Assembly: GCA_037176725.1 (NCBI GenBank)
Contig: JAZBRS010000074.1
Location: forward strand, 60,826,001 to 60,890,000
Reading direction: 5' to 3'
DNA length: 64,000 nucleotides
Origin: Posidonia oceanica
Taxonomy: Eukaryota > Streptophyta > Magnoliopsida > Alismatales > Posidoniaceae
Shown here: positions 1-12,036 of the stretch, piece after piece
Layout of the letters: every line of letters begins with the position of its first letter
Numbering within the stretch: position 1 is the stretch's first letter
Program-made: the position numbers and the translations under genes
Notes under the pieces: model-generated
Databases searched by the model: none
What the model saw: only the letters and a program-made list of their open reading frames with translations
What the model was told of the DNA's origin: nothing

Positions 1-31
1 AGCGAACCTGATTCCGATCGGGATCGCTACA
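1..31 (+). repeat. 3' end of the outer element's 5' LTR (partial)
   Basis: The bases match the last 31 bases of LTR3 (46432-46462) except for one transition, and end in CA directly before the primer site. The rest of this LTR is outside the window. Confidence 0.9.
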
Positions 32-32
32 G

Positions 33-50
33 TGGCGACTCCGCTAGGGA
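33..50 (+). other. Primer binding site, outer element (tRNA-Arg type)
   Basis: TGGCGACTCCGCTAGGGA begins one base after the LTR terminal CA. It complements a tRNA 3' end ending in GCCA. From memory it fits plant tRNA-Arg(ACG), whose acceptor end is GGAGTCG, with one mismatch (A for G at 46). Arginine tRNA is the known primer for Ogre elements. Confidence 0.8.
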
Positions 51-1357
51 TTAGACTCCGGCTTTCGTTCCTAGCTTTTCGCTCGCCTGTTTTCGCAGTT
101 TTGCCTGTCTTGTGTGCCTTCTTTGCCTGTTTTGCTCGCTTTTCTGTGCAAACTCCTAGAAAGTCGCTTTGTAGCTACTTTGCCTAGGCTTTGCACCTCT
201 TTCGTCTCGGTTTGCGCTCCCTTTCGCATGGCTTTGCTTCTCTGCTTGTTTATTTACTTATTGACATGCTTATGCTCTTACTTCCTTTACAACTTACTTG
301 TCTTTATTTTCCTTGCCTTACCTGCTTATTACTGCCTTAGTTATCGCACATTGCATGTCTACATACTTGTTTGGCAACAATACATGCTTTTTGAATGTTG
401 AATGCTTCTTTTACACCTTCGCTATGTCACTACGCACGCACATGCCTTCCATGCATGCCTTTTGACTCGATGAATGTTTTTCTTCACCATTATGCTCACA
501 AACACCTGCACATGCCATGCACTTGCCTTTTGTTGTGTTGTATGATTGTCTGCCTGCCATGCTTGACTGATTTTCTTCCCTTTCGCACATGCCATGCCTA
601 GGATAGTAGAAACTTGTTTGCTCTCCCCATGGTTAACTAAAAACCGCAAGTAAAAAGAACTCCTAGGAGCAACTAGAGACTCTGAACAATCCTTCACTCC
701 CTCTGGTTAATAAAATACGCAAGATAAAAGACTTTAAGCATTTGCATAAGCATCATATAGGGCATGCATTCTTCTCATCTGAGTCCACCTATTAGTCTGC
801 GAAGGACGGTCCCGGCTTCTTGTTCCACTGCTTTGGGCATGGCACGAGTCAGTCGGTCTGTCCCCCCCTCGTCCGGGGGTCGTGTCGGTGTTACTAGAGG
901 GTACCACCCACGCTTTGGCGGGGTAGAGGCCACCAACGCACCACCCGGTCATTTCCTGAGCTTTGGGCCGGGAGTTAGACAGGGAACCTAATTTTCTGAC
1001 CTGAGTCGATGACCCGTACAACCAGGGATACCCGAAGTAGATTACCTTACTAGGACACACTAGTTAGGTGAGGGGGGCATACTAGAAAGCATGCATATCA
1101 TTCATGCCATTTAACTAACTCATTTGCATTCATCTTATAGCTTCTAACCCTGATTTCCTTCTGTTGTGTCAGCGTGATCGGTATAGCGAGTTTCCCTTTG
1201 CCAGAGCTCGAGTACCGACCCTCGTTGACACCCCTTGTGCAACTTCATTCGTGACCATTCCCCCTCTGAGCTATCCACATTTGTGACGATAGCTCCTCTT
1301 AGGACTCACCGCTTGAACACTCGTCGCAGCCCTATTCTCACGCGATCTAGGTCAGCA
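51..1357 (+). other. Untranslated leader of the outer element
   Basis: This stretch between primer site and gag is pyrimidine-rich at first (51-600), with many TTTGC/TGCC runs. A more complex segment (about 730-1070) follows, containing a C-run/G-run inverted repeat at 862-878 flanked by CACGA and TCGTG. It aligns throughout with 15945-17255 of the inner element. No long conserved ORF is present. It probably carries packaging signals and, as in Ogre, possibly regulatory sequence, but I see no recognisable gene. Confidence 0.7.
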
Positions 1358-4300
1358 ATGGCCCAGTACGTTAGTGAGCCTCTTTTCACTCATGTCACGG
1401 AGGGTGTTTCCATTCCGACCCCTCCGGTTGCTCCTTCTGTCCCCCTTGTTCCCCCTCCGATGCCAGGGTTTCCTCCCCTGACCTCTCTAGGTCCTCAGTA
1501 CGTCCCGGGACAGTGGCAAGCATCTCTTCCTCCGGATCCGGTCGCTGAATCCATCTTGACGACCGTTACTCGCGTTTCGGAGACGCCACTGCCCCCTCCA
1601 TCCCAGGGATACGTCGCTTTCGACATCCCTTCCACCGTCGCTGCGACCTTTGCTGTAGAATCCTTCCCTCCCGGACAGTCTGTGTCCATGCCACTTGTTT
1701 CTTAGCCTTCACCGGCACTGCACTTCAGCGTCCCCACTGGCGAGACGCCCGATGCGCAGTACCAGCACCAGATGGAGCTTGCCCAGAAACTGCAGGGCAT
1801 GGCTCTATCAGTTCGTCCTTCTTCTATTCCTGTCGTTCCTGAGGTTCCTCTGAGGCCAGTTCCTGCATCGACCTCCACACCTCCGCCTCGTCCATCGTCT
1901 CAACTGCTCACGGTTCCGACGATGGGGGCTCGTTTACCGCCTCCTGCTGCACAACACTTAGCACAGCATGCTCCACTTCCCCCTGGTGGTCAGTCGTTTG
2001 GACCGGCTGGAGCCCAGTACCTCACTAGCTCGCTGTCTGGCACCCCGCCTGTACAGCAACTGGTGCTCCGTCATCCTACCCCTATCACAGCACAGCATGG
2101 CATCTACTCTTCTCCTCTGCACCAAGTCCAGCATCCTGCATACACTCCTGCATACACAGTCCCCCAGCACGGATACACCGGCCATCCTGTTGCTCCACCA
2201 GGCGACGCTATGGTAGATCCGGAGGAGCACTTAGGTGCGACCCATTCGGCGTATGTGCTCGCTACCCCTGCTAATCCCTCTCCTACAGCAGTAATCCCAG
2301 ACCCCATCAATAACCGGATGGACGTCTTGGAGAAAGCACTACGACTAGTGCAGGGTACTGAGCACCAGACCTACCAATTCCGAGACCTCTGCTGCTTTCT
2401 AGAGGCGGTACTCCTTCCGAAGTTCATGATCCCAGACTTCGAGAAGTATAATGGTAGGGGCTGCCCCGTAGCACACTTGAAGGCGTATTGCGGTGATCTC
2501 GCTCAGCTTCAGGCTGACGAGAGGTTGCTGATCCGCTTGTTCCAGAAGAGTTTGACCGGGCCGGCACTCAAGTGGTTCACATCGCTTGATATGTCAGCCA
2601 TCAAGACTTGGAACGACCTCAGTCAGGCGTTCCTGGAACAGTACTCCTTCAACCTCGATCTGGTCCCAAAGAGGGCGGACTTGATCGCAATCAAGCAGAA
2701 TTCTGGCGAGCCGTTCGGGGAGTACGTCGGCCGCTGGCGCGCCCTTGCCTCTCAGGTTCGAGATAGACCCTCTGACGAGGAGTCTATCGAGATCGTTATC
2801 AAAGGGGCGCAGCCGTCTCTCGGAGCTCTGCTTAGCATCCAACCAGTCACTACTTTCATGGCACTCATCAGAGCTGGAGCGCGCGTGGAGAGTTCTTTGC
2901 GGAGTGGCAACTTCCCAGCTCTCTCTGCGTTCGCTAAGCAGGCAGTGATCAGCAGTAACAGTGCCAACAGCAGCGCCTCCAACAACAACAACAGCGGCAG
3001 CAGCAACAACCGCCCGAAGAGGAAGGATTCGCCGAAACCCGCTGTTGCATTCGTCGACTCCCCTGCTGTGCCTGTTCGCTTGCCATCCCGGCCTGCCCCA
3101 GCTCAGATGGTGTACGCTCCTGCACCTAGGAATCCACACACACCACACATCACTACCACCGCTAGACCGGTCTATCCTACCGCACCGGTTCAGCAAGGCT
3201 CATACCAGAGGCAAAGAAGGCCACCCATTGAGAAGTGGAGATTCGCCCCATTGGTGGAACCGCTCACGGTCATCTTGCCAAAGGTTGCATCGCTCCTGAA
3301 GTTCCCGGAGGTTCGTCCGCCACCAAGTCCTCTGCCGCATTGGTTTAGGCCGGACCTCTTTTGCAATTTCCATCGAAGCGCCGGGCATTCGACGGACAAT
3401 TGCTTCTCCCTGCGGAACGCTATTCAGGACTTGATCGAATCGGGAACGATTGTGATCGACACGCACGAGGCATCCACTCAAGCACACACTCATGCATCTG
3501 CACACTCAGCTGTTCCCCCTCATTCTGGCATCACCCGCCAACCCTTACCGGAGCACTCTTATCCGGGAGGGGCGGGAACCTCAGGCATCCACTCTGTCTT
3601 TCCTTCTGGGCCTGCTACCTCTGTAGTAGACCCTTCTGATCTCATCTCTGACATCTCTGAGCCTTTCCCAGTCAGTCTCTATCTCGCGGCAGTTGCCGGC
3701 TTCGAGTCGGGAATTCACTTGATCCGACCGCGTGCCAGGCCAGAGCGCCCTCTCGCGCCTCCCACCGTGCTTCCCCAGGCTCAATCCCCTGTGCACCTTC
3801 TAGCTAGGGCCCAGCCTAGTTCCCCCATCCACCTCTTAGGGCGACCTCAGTTACACCTTCTAGGCAGACCACAACCTGCCCCAGCCTTCCCATCCCAACA
3901 ACCATACCCTCTAGAGAGACCTCAGTACCCCGTAGGTCCCACTGTAACCTCTCCTGTGCTCGCAGCACGTGCTCCAGTCGTCATTGATCTGACCCTGGAC
4001 ACCCATCGCGTCCCTTATAGCTACGCCACAGAGATGTGCGCGGAAGTAACGCGATCGGGGAGGGTTTACAGGCCCCCAACACCGGCAATTAGGCCAACTC
4101 ACCCTAGACCTGTTATGCCCCCACCCTCTAGCCAACCCATAGCAGATCTAACCTCAAGCCAGCCTATAGCTAGCCAGATCCCTGCCCAACCTGTAGTAAC
4201 CCAGCTTCCTGCCACTACCCCCTTAGAGCCTGCCAGAACTACCCCTCCCCTTGCCAAAAAAAGCCAACCTAAGGCGGACTTGACCTCCCAGCTTAAGAAG

Positions 4301-4450
4301 GTCAAAGCCGACATTTCTATCTGGGACTTGATCCACACCTCTGTCGAACACCGCGAGGCTTTTCTTCGTGTGTTCCAGGCTGCCCGTGTGTCCCAGTCCA
4401 TTGAGCCTTCAGCCTTGGAGAGCATGGTTGGGTTGATTGCGGAGCCCTAG
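1358..4450 (+). pseudogene. gag: Gag region of the outer element, broken by nonsense codons
   Basis: Gag forms the virus-like particle that packages element RNA. The chosen start (ATG 1358, protein MAQYVSEPL) has G at -3 and +4 and is conserved at 17256 in the inner element. A long Pro/Ser/Thr-rich N-terminus precedes a Retrotrans_gag core at about 2408-2860, which has PDFEKYNG, an LLIRLFQKSLTGPALKWF stretch and an EPFGEYVGRWRALA stretch. An Asn/Ser run follows, then a CX2HX5HX4C knuckle at 3362-3403, the form usual in Tat elements instead of CCHC. The downstream part is again Pro-rich. TAG at 1703-1705 and TAG at 4448-4450 are CAG in the inner copy. The same frame continues on both sides, so these are point nonsense mutations. 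No DNA is lost. Confidence 0.88.
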
Positions 4451-5113
4451 GTCATCTCTTTTACAAGTGATGAGCTGCCTCCGGCAGGGATTAATCACAA
4501 CCAGCCCCTATTCGTCACGGTGCAGTTCAAAAACTTTCGCATTCCCCTAACACTGGTTGATATTGGGTCAGGCCTTAACATCTGCCCCTTGCGTACTGCA
4601 ACCAAGCTCAGATTCAAAGCCGAGGACATCACGCCAGTCGTGAAGGGAATGACAGCTTTTGACAACACTCATCATGACGCTCTAGGAGTCCTGATTATTC
4701 CTCTTGCTATTGGCCCGGTTGTCTTCGACGTAGAGTTCTATGTCGTCGACTTGCAGCCGAACTTCAATCTTCTGCTTGGGCGCCCTTGGCTCCACAAGCA
4801 TCAGGTCCTTCCTTCGACCCTCCATCGAATGATAAAGTACCGTTGCGGCGACGATGTCATTGTCGTCGTGGCAGAGAACTTTGAGAAGGAGCGGATCGAA
4901 GCAGTCTCCCCCGTGTCTTCGCAATCTATCCCGTTTGACCCCGAGACTTCTGAAGCCCTATATCGCGTTAATCGGTGTGAGCCGGTTAACTTCATTCCTG
5001 ATCTTGAATGTGTCAACTCCTTGACCATTCACAGCGACCCCTTCCGAATGGTCGAGAATGTATGTCACAGGTGGGGTTACATAAAGGGTACGCCACTCGG
5101 GCGTCACGGCTAG
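4451..5113 (+). pseudogene. Aspartic protease region of the outer element, inactive
   Basis: This is a retropepsin-like protease that would cut the Gag-Pol polyprotein inside particles. The active-site region starts at Asp 4559-4561 in LVD-I-GSGLN; the inner copy reads LVDNGSGLN, so the Asn after Asp is changed to Ile here. The downstream motif NLLLGRPWLHKH near 4765-4800 is the ILGRxWL hallmark of Ty3/gypsy proteases. It is in frame with gag and follows it without a separate start, as part of one polyprotein. TAG at 5111-5113 ends the segment and is CAG in the inner element. The identification is firm, and activity is very unlikely. Confidence 0.85.
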
Positions 5114-6900
5114 GGGATCGCAGAGCCGATCGTAGCAGTGGAGCGAAGGAAATCTGAAGGCCTCGGCTACGAGCCCAAGACCAACGAAGATCACTGCTCT
5201 CAGCTCAACAATCCAGAAGCAGCCATTCCCAGAGACCTCACTAACTTTACCAGTGCAGGAACCCTGGGATCGACCGACGATCAAGACACGGTACCGACAG
5301 AGGATTGGGTGTGTGTTGAGGACTACTATTCGGATGAGGAGCAGTCTGGCACAACAGAGGCAGTCCCAACCGGTACAGCAGAAACAGTAGTCAGAGCAGA
5401 TGCCCCACAGTCAGTCTATTCAGCTCTTCTTCTGGCAGAAACAGCAGGCAGCTCAGCAGGCCCTGTGGCAGAACTGGAAAATTCCCACTCTTTTGCAGCC
5501 ACATCAGCTTCCCAAGTACAGACAGTAGCAGTGCAGGAGTCAGAGACACTCCTTCTGGCAGAATCAAGCATGCTACCAACGGTCACAGCAACATCAGTGC
5601 CACTGTCCCTATCTCTGGAGGGGCAGTTAATCAATACAGTCAGCAGCGCGGCTCAGCCCGCTTCAGCATCCACATCTCCAGGAATGCAGCAGGCGCAGTC
5701 CGCTTCGCATCCTCTTGACAACCAGCAGCAGCTCTCATGGCAAGACCCCATGGCGTCAGAGGCTGCACTCTCTCCGTTACGGCCCGATACAAAAGGCCAA
5801 CTGAGCACTACACTCTCCGGGCCCTTGAGCCCTCTGAAGAGCACCCCTGCTTACTCTCCAACAGTGACCTTGGTAGCATATCCATCTATGGCACCGCTGA
5901 CTTGTCTATTTGGGCCTTCTACATCAGAGTTGCCACCATCGGACGCGCCCGTGAACCAGATCATGCAGATTCCCAGGGCAGCAATCCGTCTTGCAGCCGG
6001 GCCAGTGTCGCAGGCCCCCGGCGCCTACTACGTCGACTCCCCCTCGGATGAGGAAGAAGGAGTGGCGATAGAAGCCCAGGTCGATTCTTGGATGTCTGAC
6101 TTAGAGCTACTCTATCAAGAATAGATCAAGTCGATAGCAGAAGACCTGGCGGAGCATCAAGCCGCAGAAAGGAAAGGGAAAGCCGTGGTTACGGACCCTC
6201 CTCTGCAAGAAGACCATGCCTCTATCATGGTCCTGGAAGAAGCCTCAGCAGCGCCGGACTCCCCTAGACCAGATGAGCTCATCACTCTCCAATCAGAAGG
6301 CTGGTCTAGGTGGTTTGTGCAACCCATGCCTCACTTGAGCAGTATATCGAGCGGCAATGCCCAAATCAGCCGCCGGTCCGGCATACCCTCCCCAAGCACA
6401 CTGGAAGACCTAGAGGGGGAAGCATCAGCAGTTCATGCAGTAGCAGTAACAGAACAGAAAGCCTCAGCAGCAGAACAGTCAGCAGCCTCAGCAGCAGAAT
6501 CAGCTAAGCCCTCAGCAGAGTCAGCAGAGCACTCAGCAGAATTAGTCAGGCCAGAGCAAACAGCAGAAGGAGTTGCTGGGACGGAGGTCGCACACCGAGG
6601 CTACAAGAACACTCAAGTAAGCATGACCATCTTGAAGCGTCACCAGGGCCAAGCAGCGGAACACATGCACTCTTTCGACATCACAAGTCCTTCCTTTGAA
6701 AAAGAGATCCTTTCGGAACTTATTGCTTATGGAGAGGAGGATGATATGGGCATGGATGAGACTGATGAATCATTGCCCGAGTTCCGGCCCCATGGCGACG
6801 ACCCAGAAGGCCCCAACCTCCATGTTGAAGAAGAAACAGAGGTTGACAACATCGGCACAGCTGAGGAAGTCAGAGAAGTTCGTATCAGTGCCCAGCTGTC
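5114..6900 (+). pseudogene. Post-protease linker of the polyprotein, low complexity
   Basis: The segment joins protease to RT in the same frame as gag. It is rich in Ser, Ala, Thr, Glu and Gln, with an acidic patch EDWVCVEDYYSDEEQ near 5305-5345 and a repetitive Ser/Ala/Glu block at about 6420-6560 encoded by CAG-rich DNA. TAG at 6122-6124 is CAG in the inner copy. In Ogre elements an intron lies between protease and RT. I cannot confirm one here, because the inner copy's frame stays open through the matching region. The CAG-rich block is where the inner element's deletion begins. Confidence 0.65.
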
Positions 6901-7700
6901 CTCCCAGGCTCGAGCAGAGTTCATCGCATTCCTGAAAGAATATGCGGATGTCTTCGCCTGGAGTTACGAGGATATGGTCGGCCTTGACATAGAAGTAGTA
7001 GTGCACAATCTGCCCTTAAACCCGGATGCCAAGCCAGTGAAGCAGAAACTAAGAAGATGGCGACCACAGTGGCTGCTCATGATCAAAGAAGAGATAATGA
7101 ACCAGCTCAGGGTCAACTTTCTGAAGGTCGTTCTTTATCCTGAATGGCTGGCAAACATTGTACCTGTGCCCAAGAAAGATGGCCGAATCCGAATCTGCAT
7201 CGACTACAGGGACCTGAACAAGGCAAGTCCCAAGGACGACTTTCCATTGCCTCACATTGATGTCCTAGTCGACAATACAGCGGGCCACAAGATGCTCTCC
7301 TTCATGGACGGCTTTTCTGGATACAATCAGATCAAAATGGCAGAAGAAGACATGGAAAAGACTTCATTCATCACCCCTTGGGGGGTCTTCTGCTACCAAG
7401 TCATGCCGTTCGGCCTGAAGAATGCTGGGCGACCTATCAGAGGGCCATGACTGCGCTGTTCCACGACCTCATGCACCAAGAAGTAGAGGTCTATGTAGAC
7501 GACATGATTGCTAAAACTAGAGAGCCTAAAGATCATCTTACTTGTCTCAAAAAGCTCTTTGACCGTCTACGGAAATACAAACTGTGCCTAATCCCAAGAA
7601 GTGCGTATTCGGGGTGTCTTCTGGCAAATTGCTCTGCTACATTGTTAGCCAAAGGGGGATTGAGGTGGACCCGTTGAAAGCACAAGCCATCGTGGACATG
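6901..7700 (+). pseudogene. Reverse transcriptase domain of the outer element, two frameshifts
   Basis: RT copies the element RNA into DNA. Visible landmarks are the QKLRRWRPQW-like entry near 7045, VPVPKKDGRIRICIDYRDLN near 7160-7215, SFMDGFSGYNQIKM near 7300-7340, CYQVMPFGLKNAG near 7390-7427 and the catalytic YVDD box at 7492-7503. The frame changes twice. One base is missing within the G-run near 7427-7430, just after the NAG motif. Another is missing near 7590-7592, ahead of the PKKC motif. YVDD therefore lies in a different frame from the rest. The inner element has lost this domain entirely, so no second copy in the window can serve for comparison. Confidence 0.88.
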
Positions 7701-8330
7701 CCACCCCCCAGGACTGAAAAAAAAGTCAGAAGTCTGCTTGGGCGTTTACAATATATTAGCCGCTTCATTGCACAGCTTACGCCCATCTGTGAACCCATAT
7801 TCAAACTCCTGAAGAAGAATGCGCAGATTCACTGGAGCGAGGAGTGTCAGGCTGCATTTGCCAAGATCAAGCAGCTGCTGATCAAGCCTCCTGTCCTGGT
7901 CCCGCCTACACCAGGGAGACCTTTGCTTCTCTACCTTTCTACCACGCAGCATTCCATGGGCGCCGTCTTGGGCCAACATGACGAATCTGGTAGAAGGGAG
8001 CGCGCCATCTATTACCTGAGCAAGAAGTTTAATGAATGCGAAGCCAGGTACAGTACACTAGAGATGACCTGTTTGTCCCTTGTCTGGGCTGCACAGAAAC
8101 TAAGGCACTACATGATGGCATACCCAGTACAGCTCTTATGCCGGCATGATCCTATCAAGTTCCTTTTCCAAAAGCCGGCCATGGTGGGCAGATGTGCTAA
8201 GTGGCAGGTGTTATTGTCTCAGTACGACATCACCTTTGTCACACAAAAATCCATGAAGGGTCAGGCCATGGCAGACCATCTTGCTGACCTTCCTCTGCCT
8301 GAATACCAACCCCTCCAGACACAGTTCCCT
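7701..8330 (+). pseudogene. Gypsy-type RNase H domain, first catalytic Asp absent
   Basis: This domain follows the RT connection (RSLLGRLQYISRFI near 7725-7770) and runs from LLLYLSTTQHSMGAVL (about 7924-7970) to QAMADHLADLP near 8290. The Glu of the TLEMTCLSLVWA stretch and the Asp of CRHDPIKF are in place. Where active gypsy RNase H has an Asp (D-A-S), this copy reads YLST. Loss of that Asp is typical of Tat elements as I recall, where a second RNase H is thought to take over strand removal. No stop occurs in the segment. Confidence 0.75.
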
Positions 8331-8379
8331 GATGAAGACATTCTCTTTGCAATGGAGGACTCTGAGCAGAAAGATCCTG

Positions 8380-8790
8380 AGAAACAAGAGGAATGGCAGC
8401 TCTACTTTGATGGTGCAGTCAACAAAAAGGGCCGAGGCGTAGGCGCAGTACTGACCACGCCCCAGGGACAGATGATTCCCTTCGCGAGGAAGCTGACTTT
8501 CGCATGCACAAACAATGAGGCGGAGTACGAAGCATGCATCCTAGGGTTGAAAGTCGCCCTCGAACATGAGGCGCAGAAGCTGCATGTGCACGGTGATGCC
8601 ATGCTGGTAATTTCTCAAGTGAACGGCGACTGGAGGACAAAAGATCCCAAGCTTGTGCCGTATCACGAACACTTGCTGAGGCTGATGGAAGAATTTGAGA
8701 GCATCTGCTTCACATACATGAACAGAGCAAAGAATGCGTATGCAGACGCATTGGCAACTTTGGCATCCTGGCTCACTATATCTGAAGACA
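8380..8790 (+). pseudogene. Archaeal-like second RNase H (aRNH), Tat-clade marker
   Basis: The domain begins WQLYFDGAVNKKGRGVGAVL and carries a full DEDD set: Asp 8409-8411 (YFDGA), Glu 8523-8525 (NNEAEYEA), Asp 8595-8597 (HGDAML) and Asp 8745-8747 (AYADALATLA). It sits between gypsy RNase H and integrase, the arrangement that defines the dual-RNase H Tat group. The sequence is open and in frame with integrase, so within a dead polyprotein this domain is the best preserved. The inner element has deleted it. Confidence 0.82.
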
Positions 8791-10118
8791 GTGCAGTGGA
8801 TGTATCCGTTACTCGCATTGAGCAGCCTGCATATTGCCTGAACATAGAAGAGGCGGATCCAGCAGAGGGGCAGCCCTGGTATCAAGATATAAAATCCTTT
8901 CTGGAGTCTGGTAGCTTTCCTCCTGATACCACGGCAGCAGACAAGAGAACTCTGACGCGTCTGGCATCAAAGTATGTGTTGGGGGCTGGGCAGCTGTACA
9001 GAAGGTCATACAATCAGATGCTACTGCGCTGCCTGAACAAATCGGAGGCTGACACGCTGATGCTCCAAGTGCATGCAGGGACCTGTGGCCCGCACATGAA
9101 CGGCGTCCTCCTGGCCAAGAAGATCATGCTTCAAGGATATTTCTGGCAGACCATGGAAGCCGACTGCTGCCGGTTCGTGCGTAGATGCCACAACTGTCAG
9201 ATTCATGGTAACTTCATCAAGGCCCCTCCACATCAGCTGCACAACATGTCCTCGCCATGGCCTTTCTCCACCTGGGGGATCGATGTCATTGGCGCCATCC
9301 ACCCTGCAGCTTCAAATGGTCATCGTTACATTCTGGTAGCGATCGATTACTTTACCAAGTGGGTGGAAGCAGCTTCTTACAGAACAGTCACCGCTGCAGC
9401 AACAGAAAAATTTATCAGAAACAACATTGTTGCCCGGTACGAGGTCCCGCACTCTGTCATCTCTGATAATGGCACAAACTTTATTGCCAAAAGGATCGAG
9501 GAATACCTGTAGAGTCTCAAGATCAAGCATCACCGATCCTCGCCCTATCGGCCACAGATGAACGGAGCAGTGGAGTCTGCAAACATAAACATTGTCAAGA
9601 TTCTGAAGAAAATAGCAGAAACCCACAAGGATTGGCACGACAAGCTCCCGTACGCACTCTAGGCGTACAGGACATCAATCCGGACCTCTACAGGAGCCAC
9701 CTCGTACTCTCTGGTGTACGGAATGGAAGCGGTGTTGCCTGTTGAAGTAGAGATCCCCTCTCTGCGGATCCTACAAGAAGCTGAGTTGGAAGAGGCAGAA
9801 TGGGTCGAAGACCGCTGCATCCAACTGAACTTAATTGATGAGCGCAGACTGCAAGCTATGCACAACGCTCACTGCTATCAGAAGCAGATGGCCAGAGCAT
9901 TCCTGAAGAAGGTCCAGCCCAGAAACTTTCAGCCAGGGGACCTTGTCTTGCGCGCCATTCATTTGCCTGACGGTCGAGGGAAATTCCGATCCAACTGGCA
10001 TGGCCCCTTCGTGGTCAAGCAAGACTTTTCGGGAGGCGCTGCAACTCTTGAGGATATGGATCGGGTCGAGCAGTCTGAGCCCGTCAACCTCTGCTATCTA
10101 AAGAAGTACTATCAGTAG
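8791..10118 (+). pseudogene. Integrase of the outer element, two nonsense codons
   Basis: Integrase joins element DNA to the chromosome. An N-terminal HHCC zinc site is visible (His 9072-9074 in HAGTCGPH, CHNC near 9186-9197). The DD35E core has Asp 9282-9284 (GIDVIG), Asp 9465-9467 (ISDNGT) and Glu 9573-9575 (AVESAN). The C-terminus has the GMEAVLPVEVEIPS block and a Q-P-R-N-F-Q-P-G-D-L-V-L-R GPY-like module and ends at TAG 10116-10118. TAG 9510-9512 is CAG in the inner copy. TAG 9660-9662 is also present in the inner copy (22871-22873), where the family normally has Trp. The stop codon lies inside the AGTAG target of the nested insertion. Confidence 0.88.
10114..10118. repeat. Left target-site duplication AGTAG of the inner element
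   Basis: AGTAG lies directly before the TG of LTR1 and is repeated at 34813-34817 directly after the CA of LTR2. Removing the insert and one copy restores continuity with the inner element's own integrase-to-3' module junction at 23325-23330. Confidence 0.95.
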
Positions 10119-10185
10119 TGTTGACACCCCATCTTGGCAGGCTTGGACCACTTGGAGCCCTCCTGGTGATTGCTGGACTCAAACC

Positions 10186-11493
10186 AAACCCTAACCCTCC
10201 TCTTTACCCTTCAAAACCAAGCAAACTTGACCTAAGCCTTTACCCCTCTTCCCAAGCTCAAAACCTAGCCAAAATCCATAGGAAAACCCACCAACATCCA
10301 CTTAACAAGCCTACCCAAGAACCCAGAAATTTCCAAACCTAGACCATTCCCAAAAACCCTTGAAAACCTAGGCAAAACTCCCCTTTTTCTACACCGTAAA
10401 ACCCTTCCAAAACCTTCTTGGAATCAAACCAAAACTTCAGGACGAACACCTCAAACCCTAGACTACCCACTCACCAATTTTCACCCCATTCCAAGACCCT
10501 TAAGACCCCCTTTCATCCAAATTATCCTTTTCTCTCTCCGGGATTATCATTTTCTCTCTCCTCTCTCTCTCCTGATTATCATCTCTCTTTTCATCCCCTT
10601 TTTGCCCTTTTTCTGGCCTGGCTGTGGGCCCCCTTTGTGCTTCTATCCCTTCTCTATCTTATTCCTATTTTTACTTTATTTTTAGCTTTTTTCCTGAATT
10701 TTAAAAAATCATTTCTCTCCAACCTATCTCTTTTCCTTTTATTTCCCTCTTTTTCCCTTTTCCTTCTTCCTTCTCTTTTCCTTTGCCTTCTCTTGCAAAA
10801 ATTCATGAAAACCCCTAAAAATCTGTAAAACCCCAAAATATAAAAGAAACAAATCAGAACCCTAAGAAAAATAATTAAAAAACATTAAACAAGCAATTAA
10901 AAACCTAAACTTAACTAAATCAAACTAAAAGGAAAACCAAGCATGTAAGCTAAAAAATGCAAAACAAATCTAAAGAAAACACTGAAAAATCAAGGAAAAA
11001 ACTAAAATAAAATCAAAACCCACCAAAAGTGAAAACCCTATCAAAAGAATTAAAAAACAAACCCTAAAAAAAAAAAAAGTAAAACAATTAATACACTAAG
11101 ATATGTAATTAATGAAAGAAAAAGCCTAACTTAGCAAACCTAAGAAAAAACAACCTGAGAACTTAATTAAAAAGGAAATGAAAAACACATTAAAAAGACT
11201 TAAAAACACTCCATCAAAGTAGAGAAACCCAATTAAAAAAACATCAAGAAAAATCAACAAATAAAAATCAAAAACCTAATTCAAAAGACTTAAGAAAGAA
11301 AAAACCTAAAAGACTAAAACTAAGAAACCCAAAACCCACTCTAATTAACCTAAAAATAAATCTTAAAAATCCTAATTAACATCCTAAGTACCTAACAAGA
11401 AAAACACAATTAAAAAACAATTTAAAAAGATTTAGCAAACACTTAATCAAAATGGAAAATGAATTAAAAACAAAAGAGAACCCTAAAACCCTA
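10186..11493 (+). promoter_or_regulatory. Five telo-box motifs (AAACCCTA) in U3 of LTR1
   Basis: AAACCCTA occurs at 10186-10193, 10453-10460, 11033-11040, 11059-11066 and 11486-11493, all on the + strand and all upstream of the TATA box. In plants this motif binds TRB-type Myb proteins and marks promoters and Polycomb targets. The region is C- and A-rich, so chance is not excluded. Confidence 0.4.
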
Positions 11494-12030
11494 ATCAAGC
11501 CCAAAGCCCATTTAAACCACACTAATTAACCAAAAGAAGTCATTAAAAAATCTGATTAAGATCCTAATTCACAGCACAAACACCCTAATATTTCTACTTA
11601 TTTTTAATTCATTTTTTTTCTATTTTATTTCTCTTCTTTTCCCTCTCTTTCTTTCTTCCTTCTCATTTTTATTTCTTTTTTTTCTTACTGGGCCCGTCAG
11701 CCCGCTTCTCCCTTTCTTCCTTATTTCTTTTCTTTTTCTTTTCGGCCCACAGTCCGGCCTCCTTCTTCCTTCTTCTTCCTCAACCTTCTGCGTTTTTCTT
11801 TCCACCGGATTTCCTCCCGTGAGCTCACTGCGACAGTCTTCCCTCCACCCGTTCAAATTCAAGCTCTCCATCCAATCACCTACAGAGCTCGCCGCTTCTC
11901 CTCTATCTCAGCACCATTTCCGGGAGGCAATCAATGCCTGTCGTCTCGCCGGCATCCGTCTCCTGTCTGCTGCAGTGCGTCACCGTCGAATTCAAAATCC
12001 CAACGCGCGCACCGGCAGCCCTCCTCCTGA

Positions 12031-12036
12031 TATAAG
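12031..12036 (+). promoter_or_regulatory. Candidate TATA box of LTR1
   Basis: TATAAG follows CTCCTCCTGA in a C/T-rich setting, and the position is conserved in all three LTRs. Transcription would start about 30 bp downstream and run rightward through gag. Confidence 0.6.

Noticed and set aside
114..700. Small ORFs at the start of the leader
   Set aside because: They are composition-driven (T-rich), differ between the two elements and show no domain.
10830..11600. Interstitial telomeric repeat
   Set aside because: CCCTAAA words are scattered in A-rich sequence and never form a run of more than two.
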